Source: a virus. From it: a stretch of 64,000 nucleotides of DNA. The translations under genes and the position numbers were made by a program. The DNA lies in IMG/VR virus record IMGVR_UViG_3300042868_008486, positions 1 to 64,000 of that record; one strand, given 5' to 3'. Positions 13,734-22,342 of the stretch are shown one piece after another. Position 1 is the first letter of the stretch, and each line of letters opens with the position of its first letter. The notes under the pieces are model-generated. The model saw only the letters and a list, made by a program, of their open reading frames with translations, did not search any database and was not told the DNA's origin.

Positions 13734-13908
13734 TTTTTCTGTAGTGTTTCCAAGTTTTATACATTCTAACTTGATAACTCATTTTGTTTCCGTAGAAACT
13801 TATTCCTTCATCCCAATAAATTGGGTAAAAGTCATTAATCAATCTATTTCGGTATTCTCTACCATTTTGTGCTTTGTTCAGTTTTGCTCTGTTGATGTTT
13901 GTACTCAT
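13711..13908 (-). CDS. small basic hypothetical protein
   Basis: 65 aa from the ATG at 13908 (MSTNINRAKLNKAQNGREY). Rich in Arg, Lys and Tyr (RMYKTWKHYRKTQYKVIT at the C-terminus), so nucleic-acid binding is possible. It sits among tRNA genes. A longer reading to 13938 exists. Confidence 0.6.
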   Translation of the reverse strand: MSTNINRAKLNKAQNGREYRNRLINDFYPIYWDEGISFYGNKMSYQVRMYKTWKHYRKTQYKVIT

Positions 13909-13934
13909 AGTTGTGGTTTTTAACCTACAACTTG

Positions 13935-14150
13935 TCAAATTTTTTCTTCATTTTGTTTAATGTAATCTAATGCAATGTGTATCAAACCGTTGAGATATTG
14001 CCATTTCGGACTTGCGTTCGGATAATGACCGAATATCTCAACTAATTTTTCTTCTTGCCATTTCCTTTCACTAATGATTGGAGATAACCATCGACCATTT
14101 TCTAAGTCGGCATTTACAAATGTTTTTTCTGTCTCTGCGATTTCTAAGTT
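13935..14150 (-). pseudogene. ORF without a start codon (gene remnant?)
   Basis: An open frame of about 71 codons ends in TGA at 13935 and encodes coding-like text (NADLENGRWLSPIISERKWQ, then IFGHYPNASPKWQYLNGLI). A TAA lies at 14151-14153, and no ATG, GTG or TTG occurs before the middle of the frame. Either the 5' end was lost when tRNAs were inserted, or an unusual start is used. Confidence 0.45.
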
Positions 14151-14163
14151 TTAAAAATTAATT

Positions 14164-14239
14164 GGGAGTATAGTGAGATTCGAACTCACCCTATTAGCAC
14201 CACAAACTAACGTGCTCGACCACTGACACTATATACTCC
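14164..14239 (-). tRNA. tRNA-His(GUG)
   Basis: Acceptor GGAGTAT/ATACTCC; anticodon arm TTAGT-TTGTGGT-GCTAA; C73 present as in histidine tRNAs; T-arm GTGAG-TTCGAAT-CTCAC. The D-arm is unusual. Confidence 0.85.
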
Positions 14240-14242
14240 ATA

Positions 14243-14298
14243 AAAACCCCACTTCATCGGATTAATGGACCGACTGCCATATCGGGAGTGGGGGTTTT
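14243..14298 (-). ncRNA. structured element E9
   Basis: AAAACCCCACT pairs with AGTGGGGGTTTT (11 bp, one bulge) around a 33-nt interior containing CCGA/TCGG. 56 nt between tRNA-His and tRNA-Phe. It could alternatively act as a terminator. Confidence 0.45.
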
Positions 14299-14317
14299 CC
14301 CATCAGTAGGGACTCCG

Positions 14318-14390
14318 TGGGACAGGAGGGAATCGAACCCCCATTGCTTGTTCTTCAGACAAGTGCCTTGACCAACTTGGCAACTGACCC
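14318..14390 (-). tRNA. tRNA-Phe(GAA)
   Basis: Acceptor GGGTCAG/CTGTCCC (one mismatch); anticodon arm CTTGT-CTGAAGA-ACAAG; T-loop TTCGATT. Confidence 0.9.
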
Positions 14391-14399
14391 AAATATTTT

Positions 14400-14490
14400 C
14401 ATCAAATCACCGATTACCACAATTACGGTGAGACCTTCGGGAACTGCCGTCCCGTGTTTTCTTTTTACCCGTGGATTAAACTATTTGATG
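14400..14490 (-). ncRNA. cloverleaf-like element E10 with expanded T-loop
   Basis: 8-bp terminal stem CATCAAAT/ATTTGATG; a textbook 5-bp/7-nt anticodon-type arm CGGGA-CGGCAGT-TCCCG; T-arm-position stem CACCG/CGGTG with a 13-nt loop. The 5' part AGTTTAATCC resembles a D-loop. Position 33 is G and there is no TTCGA. Confidence 0.55.
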
Positions 14491-14496
14491 GGGTAG

Positions 14497-14571
14497 TTGT
14501 CCCGGCAGGAATCGAACCTGCGATATCCACATTCAAAGTGTGGTGGCTCTGCCAACGTCGCCTACAGGACA
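14497..14571 (-). tRNA. tRNA-Gln(UUG)
   Basis: Acceptor TGTCCTG/CGGGACA; anticodon arm CCACA-CTTTGAA-TGTGG; T-arm GCAGG-TTCGATT-CCTGC. Confidence 0.95.
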
Positions 14572-14719
14572 ATAATGGTTACTTACGTAACCTTTTGATT
14601 AATTTTCTCAACAACCTAAATTTTATTTTAACCTCTTTAGGTTGTTGTCTTAACATTACTCTACTTGACTCAAATGTTCCCGTCAATACTTCTCTTTTTT
14701 TCATTTTACTTTTATTTTG

Positions 14720-14802
14720 CGGAAGACGAGGGAATCGAACCCCCAAAGCTTTTACACCCAGCCGCTTTCAAGGCGGTGTCCTCGTCCATTCGGGCGCCTT
14801 CC
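14720..14802 (-). tRNA. tRNA-Ser(UGA)
   Basis: Acceptor GGAAGGC/GTCTTCC; anticodon loop CTTGAAA on CCGC/GCGG; long variable arm; T-loop TTCGATT. First tRNA after the promoter and boxA-like site. Confidence 0.9.
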
Positions 14803-14817
14803 GTATTATTATCTAAA

Positions 14818-14834
14818 CCAATATGTCAATGAAC
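14818..14834 (-). promoter_or_regulatory. boxA-like element
   Basis: GTTCATTGACATATTGG, identical to 11491-11507, starting 11 nt below the promoter -7 box. Confidence 0.65.
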
Positions 14835-14845
14835 TTTTCTGTTGT

Positions 14846-14877
14846 CAAAGATACAAATTTCATTTTGTAACTTCCAA
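14846..14877 (-). promoter_or_regulatory. tRNA-array promoter TTG-N21-TATCTTTG
   Basis: TTG at 14875-14877 and TATCTTTG at 14846-14853. It directly follows a terminator, so the rightmost tRNAs form their own transcription unit. Confidence 0.75.
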
Positions 14878-14896
14878 ATTTTATTTCAAAAAAAAA

Positions 14897-14919
14897 CCCC
14901 CGAACTTTTGGTTCAGGGG
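14897..14919 (-). terminator. terminator upstream of the tRNA array
   Basis: CCCCTGAAC-CAAAA-GTTCGGGG followed by nine T on the minus strand. It ends transcription coming from the archaemetzincin gene. Confidence 0.8.
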
Positions 14920-15131
14920 TCTTACTAAATTAATATACGTTTATATTTAACTTAATATGTTTTCTGAACCATATGACGTGCTAAACCACATCGGATACGA
15001 TACGCTACACACGCGAATCTGTTTCGATGGACTTACTTGTTTAATATGTTGTTCAGTTGTTCTCATTTTTATTATTCTTTTAATATATATCAACAAATTT
15101 AGTAAAAGTTCTTTGGTTGTCAAGTTTTTTT

Positions 15132-15704
15132 TTAATTTTTTCTACATTTTTCACAAAATGTGATTGTGTTCACATCATTACTTCTGTTTTCAGACATAAC
15201 ACAATTTGAGTTATCACAATGACTCAAACCTAAATTGTGTCCTATCTCGTGAATTATGACACGTTTTAATTCATTTGGTCGGTTCTTACCAACAATTATG
15301 ATATTACCATAAAGTTCACCTAATCCACCAATCGTATTTTTATCTTCTACTGAATAACACCCATCATCAGTTAATAAAATTTTATTTTGGTTATTGTCAA
15401 AATCCTCTAAAGATTTCTCACAATCAATTAACCCATTGATGTAATAATCAGAACTCAATTGAATTGGGTCAATTATTTTAGTTGGAACACCATAAGTCTC
15501 TTCAACAATTTGTTTAGCGTGACGTAAAGTACTATTTGAATAATTACCAAGACCTTGAATATAGATTGTATCACCATCTGTCATTTTTTTCAAATCAATT
15601 GAATTTGTGATAAATGTTGGTAATGGGATTTTACCTGATTTAACTTTAGAAGTTAAAGTAACCATAACCAAAACTATAACACCAAATTTTATTATCTCTT
15701 TCAT
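15132..15704 (-). CDS. archaemetzincin-like secreted zinc protease
   Basis: 190 aa. The N-terminus (about 1-22) is a signal or membrane anchor. HEIGHNLGLSHC near residues 152-163 is the HExxHxxGxxH metzincin site, followed by CVMS and FCEKCRK. The cysteine spacing (CxxxxCVM and CxxC) is that of archaemetzincins, which carry a second zinc. The family is mainly archaeal and vertebrate with scattered bacterial members. A TATCTTTG box precedes the gene with a 16-nt leader. The target is unknown. Confidence 0.85.
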   Translation of the reverse strand: MKEIIKFGVIVLVMVTLTSKVKSGKIPLPTFITNSIDLKKMTDGDTIYIQGLGNYSNSTLRHAKQIVEETYGVPTKIIDPIQLSSDYYINGLIDCEKSLEDFDNNQNKILLTDDGCYSVEDKNTIGGLGELYGNIIIVGKNRPNELKRVIIHEIGHNLGLSHCDNSNCVMSENRSNDVNTITFCEKCRKN

Positions 15705-15758
15705 ATCCGTTTCTTTTTATCAAAGATATAAAAAATACTTAATAATCAAGCAAGGTTA

Positions 15759-15941
15759 TCAATTATTTTTCCATTCTTTCCAATACTCAAAATCTTTCAA
15801 GTCTTCTAAAAATTGTTTCTCAACTAACACATAGTTACTTGATTGTTCCATTTCTGATAACATTTTGAAAAATTCTTGACCATCAATTGATTCTGCGAAT
15901 TGTCGATGTTCTTCTTCTAATATTTCGTGAAAACTCCCCAT
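15759..15941 (-). CDS. small acidic helical protein
   Basis: 60 aa (MGSFHEILEEEHRQFAE). Almost wholly helical with alternating Glu/Lys and hydrophobic residues, compatible with a coiled coil or a host-protein-binding peptide. It follows 15943-16125 after 1 nt and precedes the archaemetzincin. Confidence 0.6.
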   Translation of the reverse strand: MGSFHEILEEEHRQFAESIDGQEFFKMLSEMEQSSNYVLVEKQFLEDLKDFEYWKEWKNN

Positions 15942-15942
15942 A

Positions 15943-16125
15943 TTAGATTTTTTTAACTTCGTATTCGTGACCTGAATCTGAATTGGTTTCGAAGATTGTC
16001 TTCATTTCAGTTGCTTTATCTAAGTCTTCGAACTCCCAAACTTCGTGGTCACTATTTAATAAGATTACTGGTATTGAAACACCATTTCTTTTCTTCACTT
16101 TTTTGATAATAACATACATTCCCAT
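15943..16125 (-). CDS. small hypothetical protein
   Basis: 60 aa from the ATG at 16125 (MGMYVIIKKVKKRNGVSIP). The beta-rich pattern with HEVWEF and HEYEVKKI suggests a small domain. A TATCTTTA box lies about 16 nt upstream. A longer reading to 16176 would run through that box, so the shorter start is preferred. Confidence 0.6.
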   Translation of the reverse strand: MGMYVIIKKVKKRNGVSIPVILLNSDHEVWEFEDLDKATEMKTIFETNSDSGHEYEVKKI

Positions 16126-16233
16126 AACATTTAATTTTTTTGTAAAGATATAAACTATTTCGAGTAAATCAAACATTTTAAAATTTTGACTATTAATCTT
16201 TTTAGATATATACTTAATAACAAAATAAATAAA

Positions 16234-16725
16234 ATGGATAAGGTATTAGTATTAAACTCTGATTATACCCCAATTAACGTAACAAGTACAATACGTGGGT
16301 ATAATTTAGTTATTAAAGGTAAAGCTGAGATATTGAAGACGGGGGAAAAACCTATAGTAACCGGAAACATACCTGTGCTTAGACCTTTGATTATCAGACT
16401 ATTGAGTTACGTTAAATTTAGAGTTCGTAATCTTAAAATTAACAGACATAGAATTTTTAAAAGGGATAATTACGAATGTGCTTATTGTGGTAGTGGGAAA
16501 CATCTTACTATTGACCATATTATTCCCAAATCAAGAGGTGGGGGTAATACTTGGACTAACTTGGTTACTTGTTGTCGAAATTGTAATAGAACTAAAGATG
16601 ACAAAACACCTGATGAAGCGGGAATGAAATTAAAATACAAACCATTTGAACCTTCAATCTTTTCTAATGTAATTAATCCAACAATTGAAGATATTTGGAT
16701 TGATTTTCAAAAGACATTTAGTTAA
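16234..16725 (+). CDS. HNH endonuclease
   Basis: 163 aa from the ATG at 16234 (MDKVLVLNSDYTPINV). The HNH core lies in the second half: YECAYCG near residue 82, LTIDHIIPKSRGGGNTW near 92 and NLVTCCRNCNRTK near 109, with two CxxC zinc pairs. The N-terminal LNxDYTP block marks a widespread bacterial and phage HNH group that is not intron-borne. It may act in packaging, homing or host DNA breakdown. It is divergent from the leftward genes beside it. Confidence 0.9.
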   Translation: MDKVLVLNSDYTPINVTSTIRGYNLVIKGKAEILKTGEKPIVTGNIPVLRPLIIRLLSYVKFRVRNLKINRHRIFKRDNYECAYCGSGKHLTIDHIIPKSRGGGNTWTNLVTCCRNCNRTKDDKTPDEAGMKLKYKPFEPSIFSNVINPTIEDIWIDFQKTFS

Positions 16726-16733
16726 AAAACAAA

Positions 16734-16753
16734 GAGGTGTCTCTCGACACCTC
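16734..16753 (-). terminator. terminator at the end of the structural operon
   Basis: GAGGTGTC-GAGA-GACACCTC followed by TTTGTTTTTT on the minus strand. A second hairpin CCTTTCGGG/CCCGAAGG lies at about 16799-16822. Confidence 0.6.
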
Positions 16754-16826
16754 GTTGCTAGATTTGGAACACCCCCTTTCTTTTAAAATGGTTTATTCCT
16801 TTCGGGTAACTATCCCGAAGGTAAGT

Positions 16827-18470
16827 TTAAGATAATGCTTTAGTTTTTAATGTATTAAAGACACCATCCATATTTCCACTAATTTTACTTAACGCTGGAC
16901 ATATTGCCGCTGCTAATCCTCGTTCTATTGATTGTGCAAAGTCTGAACTATCTAAACCTTGAACAATAGAATTTCTTAATATATCAAAGAAACCACCCGT
17001 CAATCCTGCATTATCTTTAACTTTATCTAACGCCTCTTCAGCGATTGATTTTGCTAATAATGGTGTTAAGTAATCACACGTTAATATTTTACCTGAAGTA
17101 TAATCACCAAGTGGTATATTTCCAATTGCTTTCACAATTGTACCGGCAACCCAACTATCTGTATTAATTCCCAATTTATTTAATAAGGTCTCAGCGATTT
17201 TTTCTTTAAAGTAACCTAAAATTCCTTCAGTTCCTAAACCAAACATACCTTTTAATGAATCCCATAATCCTTCAGATATTAATTTTGGTGATAAACCTAA
17301 ATTAACTAAATCAAATGATTCGTTAAATAATTCAGATACTGACTCTTTTTTCACTTTTGAAGACTCGGTAATCATTTTAAAACGTGCATTAATTATTTTA
17401 CTTTCTGTGACTAATGTTTTTTTTTTACTCTCAGATAACATTGATAATTTACCTTTGATGATTGATTTAAGAACATCGTCTTTAGACTCATTCATTCGTT
17501 GTTCGAATTTGTATCTTAAACCCCAACCACCATTGTTACGTTTCAAAAAGTTAATTTCATCTTCAATACCCATAATACCCCCTAAAAAGTTCATACCTTG
17601 GGTAGCACATTTATAAGCATAATCCCTAACAGTTTCAACTTCAGTAGCTCCTGCGGTTACAGGTACATTTTTCGATGCGTTTTTATATAATATTTTGATA
17701 GCTTTTCTACATTCATTTCTTGATATTTTTTGACCCTCTAAAGTTGCTGCTAATTCTTTTGCACTTGTTGCGGTCGCCCCTTTAACTGCTTGAGAACTTT
17801 TTTTCCAAACGACTAAATTTTTTGATGATTTTCCATTTTTTTGTAACACCTTATTAAATTCGTCAACAATATTTTCACCACCATTCTTAGTTAATATTGT
17901 TAACGCGTTACCTGTTAATGTGTATTCAGGTGTTCCATAAGGGGCTTCTGTAAATGTATATCCTATTTTATCAAAAAAGTTTTTAACATTTGGCATTTGG
18001 TCAATCCAATTATTTGTAATACCAACTGATTGGTAAATAAAATGTACCCCTTTTTCTGGAAACGTTTGAGAATTGATGGAGTTTAAGTCGACCGCTTTAT
18101 AAGTTCCTTTGTCTATTTCACCACGACCACCAGGAATATCTGATAATCTTTTATAACCTGTATTTTGTGCAAGTAACGCCTCTACAACCTTTTTTTGGTC
18201 AGGACCTAATGGTAAATCAATTTTACCTTTAACCGCTTCACAAGCACTATATGTACCTTCATTATTTAGTTTACCATTAGTACCATAAGCTTTATAAGTA
18301 AAATCATCATATAAAAACACAATACCTTTACCCGGTACACTTTGTCTTAACGCAGGTTTTTTAGTGTTTTCATCAGTAACCAATTGATAACCCTTCCAAC
18401 CACAATCACGTAATAATAACGTTAATGTTTCATTTTGGGTAGTTTCTTGTTCTTTTATAACTCGTTTCAT
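16827..18470 (-). CDS. large putative virion protein with processing sites
   Basis: 547 aa. It begins MKRVIKEQ, like the end of the capsid-targeting leaders in this genome. Residues about 20-240 contain two repeats of the pattern GKGIVFLYDD/GVHFIYQ, and about 330-395 is a linker rich in ESK with several I/L-x-E sites. LISEGLWDSLKGMFG at about 397-411 starts a helical, glycine-rich C-terminal domain. The same EGLWDS text occurs in the 494-aa protein at 19598. I infer prohead-protease cleavage after E400 and a membrane-active or injected C-terminal part. Confidence 0.8.
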   Translation of the reverse strand: MKRVIKEQETTQNETLTLLLRDCGWKGYQLVTDENTKKPALRQSVPGKGIVFLYDDFTYKAYGTNGKLNNEGTYSACEAVKGKIDLPLGPDQKKVVEALLAQNTGYKRLSDIPGGRGEIDKGTYKAVDLNSINSQTFPEKGVHFIYQSVGITNNWIDQMPNVKNFFDKIGYTFTEAPYGTPEYTLTGNALTILTKNGGENIVDEFNKVLQKNGKSSKNLVVWKKSSQAVKGATATSAKELAATLEGQKISRNECRKAIKILYKNASKNVPVTAGATEVETVRDYAYKCATQGMNFLGGIMGIEDEINFLKRNNGGWGLRYKFEQRMNESKDDVLKSIIKGKLSMLSESKKKTLVTESKIINARFKMITESSKVKKESVSELFNESFDLVNLGLSPKLISEGLWDSLKGMFGLGTEGILGYFKEKIAETLLNKLGINTDSWVAGTIVKAIGNIPLGDYTSGKILTCDYLTPLLAKSIAEEALDKVKDNAGLTGGFFDILRNSIVQGLDSSDFAQSIERGLAAAICPALSKISGNMDGVFNTLKTKALS

Positions 18471-18491
18471 TTTAATATTTAATATTTAGAT

Positions 18492-19562
18492 TTATTTAAA
18501 TAATGACGATGCGTTTTCGGCATCAACATCGACTAATGTATAATTATCCGCAGGATTTAGTGTTGTTGTTGTAGTTGTAGATGAACCACCACAATTTGCT
18601 TTAATTTTATCGTAAACTTCTTTAGTGATTTCAGCACCATAACCTTTATCTTTTAAAGTCTTTTCAGTGTTAGGTCCAAACTTACCATCCGCAGTTAAAC
18701 CTAAACATTGTTGAACTTCAGCAATCACTGAATTTTGACATCCTTTTTTATATGGGAAATCAGTACAATTAGTGTAGGTAGTTCCACCAGTACCACCACC
18801 TGTGTCACCACCACCTGAGCCACCATCAGTATTATCAGGTTTTGGGTTAGGTATTTTTTCATCATCATTTCCTGACATCATCCACCAAGTAACTGCCGCG
18901 GCACCTAAAATCAGTGCCATTCTTTTTCTACCTTTAGATGTTAATTTACCGGCTCCGTCAACCCAACCCCATTTTTGGAATTTACCTTTCCACCAAGTTT
19001 TACTTTTGGTTGCGTTTCGTTTAACAAAATCAAGGACTTTTTGACCTGATTTATCAAGATTTTTACCTGCCGCGGTTACTGTGTTATCGGCAGAACCTTG
19101 AGCGACTTTGGATAGTCTTTGACTATATGTTTGAGTAACCTCTTGACCTGTTTTTTTGTAAATGTCATCTAATTGACCATTTAACTTCATATTTTTTAAC
19201 TCAGTGGTTATTGCCAATTTTTCTTGAGGTGCTAATTTTTGACCTAGTTTGGTCTCAACTGCTGATTGTATTTTAGCGTAATTTTTAGTAACAAATCCAT
19301 CACCTAAGACTTTTTTAACATTACCTTTTAATAAATCCTCAGCGGTTTCTTTACTAGCATTTTTAATTACGTCATCAATTGTGTCTCTAATTGCGTCTTT
19401 AATACCTGTTTTAATTGAGGCTCTTAATGCGTCATCAGTCATACCGGCAATTGCACCTTCACGGATTAAAAACTTATTAGTCTTATTGGACATCAATTCT
19501 TGAATACGGATTGACTCCTCTAAAAACATTATTTGTTTATCTAAAAATTCTAAATCTTTCAT
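18492..19562 (-). CDS. peptidoglycan-binding virion protein with one membrane segment
   Basis: 356 aa. Residues 1-40 are a helical leader (FLEESIRIQELM, then FLIREG, an I-x-E site). Residues 40-190 are helical and Lys/Thr-rich, one membrane segment (MALILGAAAVTWWMM) lies near 215-230, then a Gly/Ser/Thr linker. PG_binding_1 (VQQCLGLTADGKFGPNTE) lies near 280-310. The order of membrane segment and wall-binding domain suits a protein that bridges the envelope during genome entry. Second of a four-gene run. Confidence 0.8.
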   Translation of the reverse strand: MKDLEFLDKQIMFLEESIRIQELMSNKTNKFLIREGAIAGMTDDALRASIKTGIKDAIRDTIDDVIKNASKETAEDLLKGNVKKVLGDGFVTKNYAKIQSAVETKLGQKLAPQEKLAITTELKNMKLNGQLDDIYKKTGQEVTQTYSQRLSKVAQGSADNTVTAAGKNLDKSGQKVLDFVKRNATKSKTWWKGKFQKWGWVDGAGKLTSKGRKRMALILGAAAVTWWMMSGNDDEKIPNPKPDNTDGGSGGGDTGGGTGGTTYTNCTDFPYKKGCQNSVIAEVQQCLGLTADGKFGPNTEKTLKDKGYGAEITKEVYDKIKANCGGSSTTTTTTLNPADNYTLVDVDAENASSLFK

Positions 19563-19597
19563 ACTTTTTTTTTTTATAAATACATTTTAATAAATGA

Positions 19598-21082
19598 TTA
19601 TTTCATTGAACCTTTTAATTTACCAAATTTGGATTCTAACCACGAATTTGATTTTACCATTTTATCACCAAATGATTTCATATTATCGGTCCCAACAATT
19701 TTTTCCAATCCACCTGGTTCCATTTCAATACCAAAGGCAAATGCTAATTTAGGGTCGACATTACCTGTGATTGGTAATTTATATGCCTTCTGAATATCTT
19801 TAATTGCTTGTGTTGTTTCGGGTCCGTAAATACCATCTACTTTTCCGTTATATTTTAATGTGGGAACACCACCCATATTAGCCGGAGTTTGTTTCGCTAA
19901 TAATATACCTTCTTGGACTTTTTTAACTTTATCTCCTTTATCACCTTCTTTAATTGTTTTTTCTTTAAAGAATTCTGCGATACCGACACCAATACCTGTC
20001 CCGACCGCTAGTTTACCTAACCCTTTTTTAGTTGCGATTTCTTTACCTGTTTTAATTAACGCTTCTTTACCAACATTTAATCCAAATGTTTCACTAATCC
20101 AACTAACCATTTTAGTTATTATAGTATCAATACCTGAGAATACTTTACCAATAAACCCACCAATATTTTTACCAAAAACTTTAACTATGAATTTTTGAGC
20201 ATCACCTAAAAATTTACTTAACATTGGTAATTTTTTAATTAATTTTGTTAAAATACCTTTAGCCGCTGGACTTTTAGCTCCGGCCTTAACCGCTTGTTTT
20301 AATGTGACACCCGCAGCCTTACCTGCCGCCGCAGTGAATAATAAAGATAGAATATCAGTTATTAAAAATAAAAATGGCATTTGTTGTCTTTCAGGGTCTT
20401 CAGGGTCGTAATCATTTGATAATATCTCATAGATATCTAACACAACAATTAACCCCCATATTGCTCTCATAACTACAACAGTTGGGAACATTGATAATAT
20501 CACATCGGCAATAATACCAATATAACTATTTAAATTACGTCGTACCCAACGTAAAAATGGTAATACACCTTTTTTCAATATAGGTATAATGACTTTTTGA
20601 GCCACAACACTTACACCCTTTTTAATACCTTCCCACGCACTACTAGCGACTGACTTAACACCGTTCCACGCTTTACTCGCACCTGACTTGATACTATCCC
20701 ATAAACCTTCACAAATAACACTAACCTCATCCCAAGATTCGTTGATTATTGTTTTAGTAACTTCTTTATTGGTAGTTTCAGTTATTAAATAATTTTTGTC
20801 AAATTTTTTATCCCATTCAATTAAAATATTCATTTTATCGTTAGGTGATGATACTAAGTTTTCAAGTACCATATTTAAAAACTTTCTAGGTGTTGACACC
20901 CATTCTGTCAAAGATAATTGACCCTTATTATAACGATATTCAGAATCTGATTTATTAATCTTATATAGATTTGAAATAAGATTTGAATTGTATGGTACGA
21001 ATACTGCAGATTCTTCTAAGATATAAAACCCTTTAGTTGTAAAAATAAATTTTTCATCATTAGAAATTCCTATATATTTCAT
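19598..21082 (-). CDS. large membrane-active virion protein with peptidoglycan-binding domain
   Basis: 494 aa. Residues 1-125 are a globular head ending in VICE, then EGLWDSIKSGASKAW, predicted to be cut after E125 by analogy with 16827-18470. Residues 130-175 are amphipathic, 180-260 hold long hydrophobic helices, and 260-360 are Lys/Gly/Ile-rich. A PG_binding_1 domain lies near 375-440 (GDKGDKVKKVQEGIL, DGIYGPETTQAI). I infer an injected pore or wall-contacting protein. TATTTAT lies 13 nt before the ATG. Confidence 0.8.
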   Translation of the reverse strand: MKYIGISNDEKFIFTTKGFYILEESAVFVPYNSNLISNLYKINKSDSEYRYNKGQLSLTEWVSTPRKFLNMVLENLVSSPNDKMNILIEWDKKFDKNYLITETTNKEVTKTIINESWDEVSVICEGLWDSIKSGASKAWNGVKSVASSAWEGIKKGVSVVAQKVIIPILKKGVLPFLRWVRRNLNSYIGIIADVILSMFPTVVVMRAIWGLIVVLDIYEILSNDYDPEDPERQQMPFLFLITDILSLLFTAAAGKAAGVTLKQAVKAGAKSPAAKGILTKLIKKLPMLSKFLGDAQKFIVKVFGKNIGGFIGKVFSGIDTIITKMVSWISETFGLNVGKEALIKTGKEIATKKGLGKLAVGTGIGVGIAEFFKEKTIKEGDKGDKVKKVQEGILLAKQTPANMGGVPTLKYNGKVDGIYGPETTQAIKDIQKAYKLPITGNVDPKLAFAFGIEMEPGGLEKIVGTDNMKSFGDKMVKSNSWLESKFGKLKGSMK

Positions 21083-21108
21083 ATTGTTTTAATTTATAAA
21101 TATTACGA

Positions 21109-21363
21109 CTATAGTAAAGTATTTGCTTTACCACGATTTATTTTAACGATGTCAGCCCATTTAGTTAACCCTATTTGGTTTGCGGGTCCTCTAGTCACAC
21201 CTGACTCCCATTTTGTAACTGTGGGATATGGGGGTTTACCACCACCTCCACCACCTGTACTCGGTGCTGCGGCGGGAGCGGCATCTTGTTCCCCAAGTTC
21301 TGACGAATCATCAATATTCGTGAAATGGTTTAAAAGACTTATTATGTTATCAATATTGCTCAT
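21109..21363 (-). CDS. small virion-type protein with capsid leader
   Basis: 84 aa: helical leader MSNIDNIISLLNHF ending LGEQ (residues 23-26, an L-x-E-Q site), a flexible Ala/Pro/Gly linker, then a compact tail (VTKWESGVTRGPANQIG). The linker composition suits an extended part inside a particle. First of the run 21363 to 16827, with TATTTAT 5 nt before the ATG. Confidence 0.75.
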   Translation of the reverse strand: MSNIDNIISLLNHFTNIDDSSELGEQDAAPAAAPSTGGGGGGKPPYPTVTKWESGVTRGPANQIGLTKWADIVKINRGKANTLL

Positions 21364-21368
21364 ATAGT

Positions 21369-21375
21369 ATAAATA
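21369..21375 (-). promoter_or_regulatory. TATTTAT late-type promoter box
   Basis: Coding strand TATTTAT-ACTAT-ATG (5-nt spacer); probably drives the genes down to 16827. Confidence 0.55.
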
Positions 21376-21424
21376 TTTTTGTTTTCATAAATATTTTAAT
21401 ATCTTTGTTGAAAATGTGAACCCT

Positions 21425-21940
21425 ATGAAATATATTGTAATAATCGTAATCTCTCTGTTAACATTAACATCTTGTTATAAACAGTATTCCCAACCAAAAA
21501 CCTTATCATTAAGTGGTGAGTATATCGTGGATAAAATCACGTATTCTAAAATTGAGAATTCAACAACTCCTGACGAGACAGTGTATTATGGTGGTGACAT
21601 TTATGTTAATCCTAATGGGACATTCCCTATGGATAGTATAAGTGTTGGATTCACACGTTGGCATTTAGACTATAGTGTAATATCGTTTGACCCACATACC
21701 TTAAATACAGGTCAAGTTATTTGGGAAAAACAATATTTCTACACGGTTACAAATCATTACACTAACTATGATTTAGGTTATCTTGACTTCACAATGGATA
21801 ATGGGGGTCGACGAGTATTTAAAATAATTGATGATGGTGTTGAAAACCTGGTATTAAGAACTACGGGTCAATGGGGAGCTTACGGAGCGTCAGGTCCTGA
21901 AGAATCTTTGACACTTTATTTAACTAGAGTAGGTCCATAA
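21425..21940 (+). CDS. secreted lipoprotein
   Basis: 171 aa from the ATG at 21425 (MKYIVIIVISLLTLTSCY). The lipobox LTSC is at residues 13-16, so the mature protein is lipid-anchored at Cys16. The rest is a beta-rich lipocalin-like or Bacteroidota lipoprotein domain (SLSGEYIVDKITYSK, later LVLRTTGQWG). A TATCTTTG box lies 17 nt upstream. In a phage it may change the infected host's surface, for example in superinfection exclusion; that is inferred. Confidence 0.8.
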   Translation: MKYIVIIVISLLTLTSCYKQYSQPKTLSLSGEYIVDKITYSKIENSTTPDETVYYGGDIYVNPNGTFPMDSISVGFTRWHLDYSVISFDPHTLNTGQVIWEKQYFYTVTNHYTNYDLGYLDFTMDNGGRRVFKIIDDGVENLVLRTTGQWGAYGASGPEESLTLYLTRVGP

Positions 21941-21945
21941 AAAAA

Positions 21946-21964
21946 CCCCTCTTTATCGGAGGGG
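21946..21964. terminator. bidirectional terminator
   Basis: CCCCTC-TTTATCG-GAGGGG between converging genes; the minus strand ends in a seven-T run. Confidence 0.75.
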
Positions 21965-21973
21965 CTTTAATAT

Positions 21974-22291
21974 TTAAAATAGTTCTGACTTAGGTAGTCT
22001 TTTTGGATTTACTAAGTAATATTCATTAAGAAATGAAATTACCTCATCGTCGTCAATATCATACTCATCCGAGTAATCAAACGCATCTGAGAATTCATCA
22101 TCAAAGTCTTCACCAAACGCGTCACTAATTTTATTCTTAGAATCAAAATCAAACCCAAAACCGATAGTTTCATCTAAATCTATTTGGTCTGTTCTAATTT
22201 CATCTTCTTTGTCAAATAACAATCTAAATGTCACATCTAATGTTTCTGATGTTTCATTGATATAAAAGGATACTAATTCTTTAACTTCCAT
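21974..22291 (-). CDS. acidic hypothetical protein
   Basis: 105 aa. A strongly acidic middle (residues about 35-85, FGFDFDSKNK and DEFSDAFDYSDEYDIDDDE) follows a beta-rich start. Such acidity is shared with the next two upstream genes, suggesting related packaging or DNA-mimic roles. No family recognised. Confidence 0.7.
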   Translation of the reverse strand: MEVKELVSFYINETSETLDVTFRLLFDKEDEIRTDQIDLDETIGFGFDFDSKNKISDAFGEDFDDEFSDAFDYSDEYDIDDDEVISFLNEYYLVNPKRLPKSELF

Positions 22292-22342
22292 AATTTAATC
22301 TTTAATTAAAAAATATCTGAAAACTTATTAAAAGTTAATATA

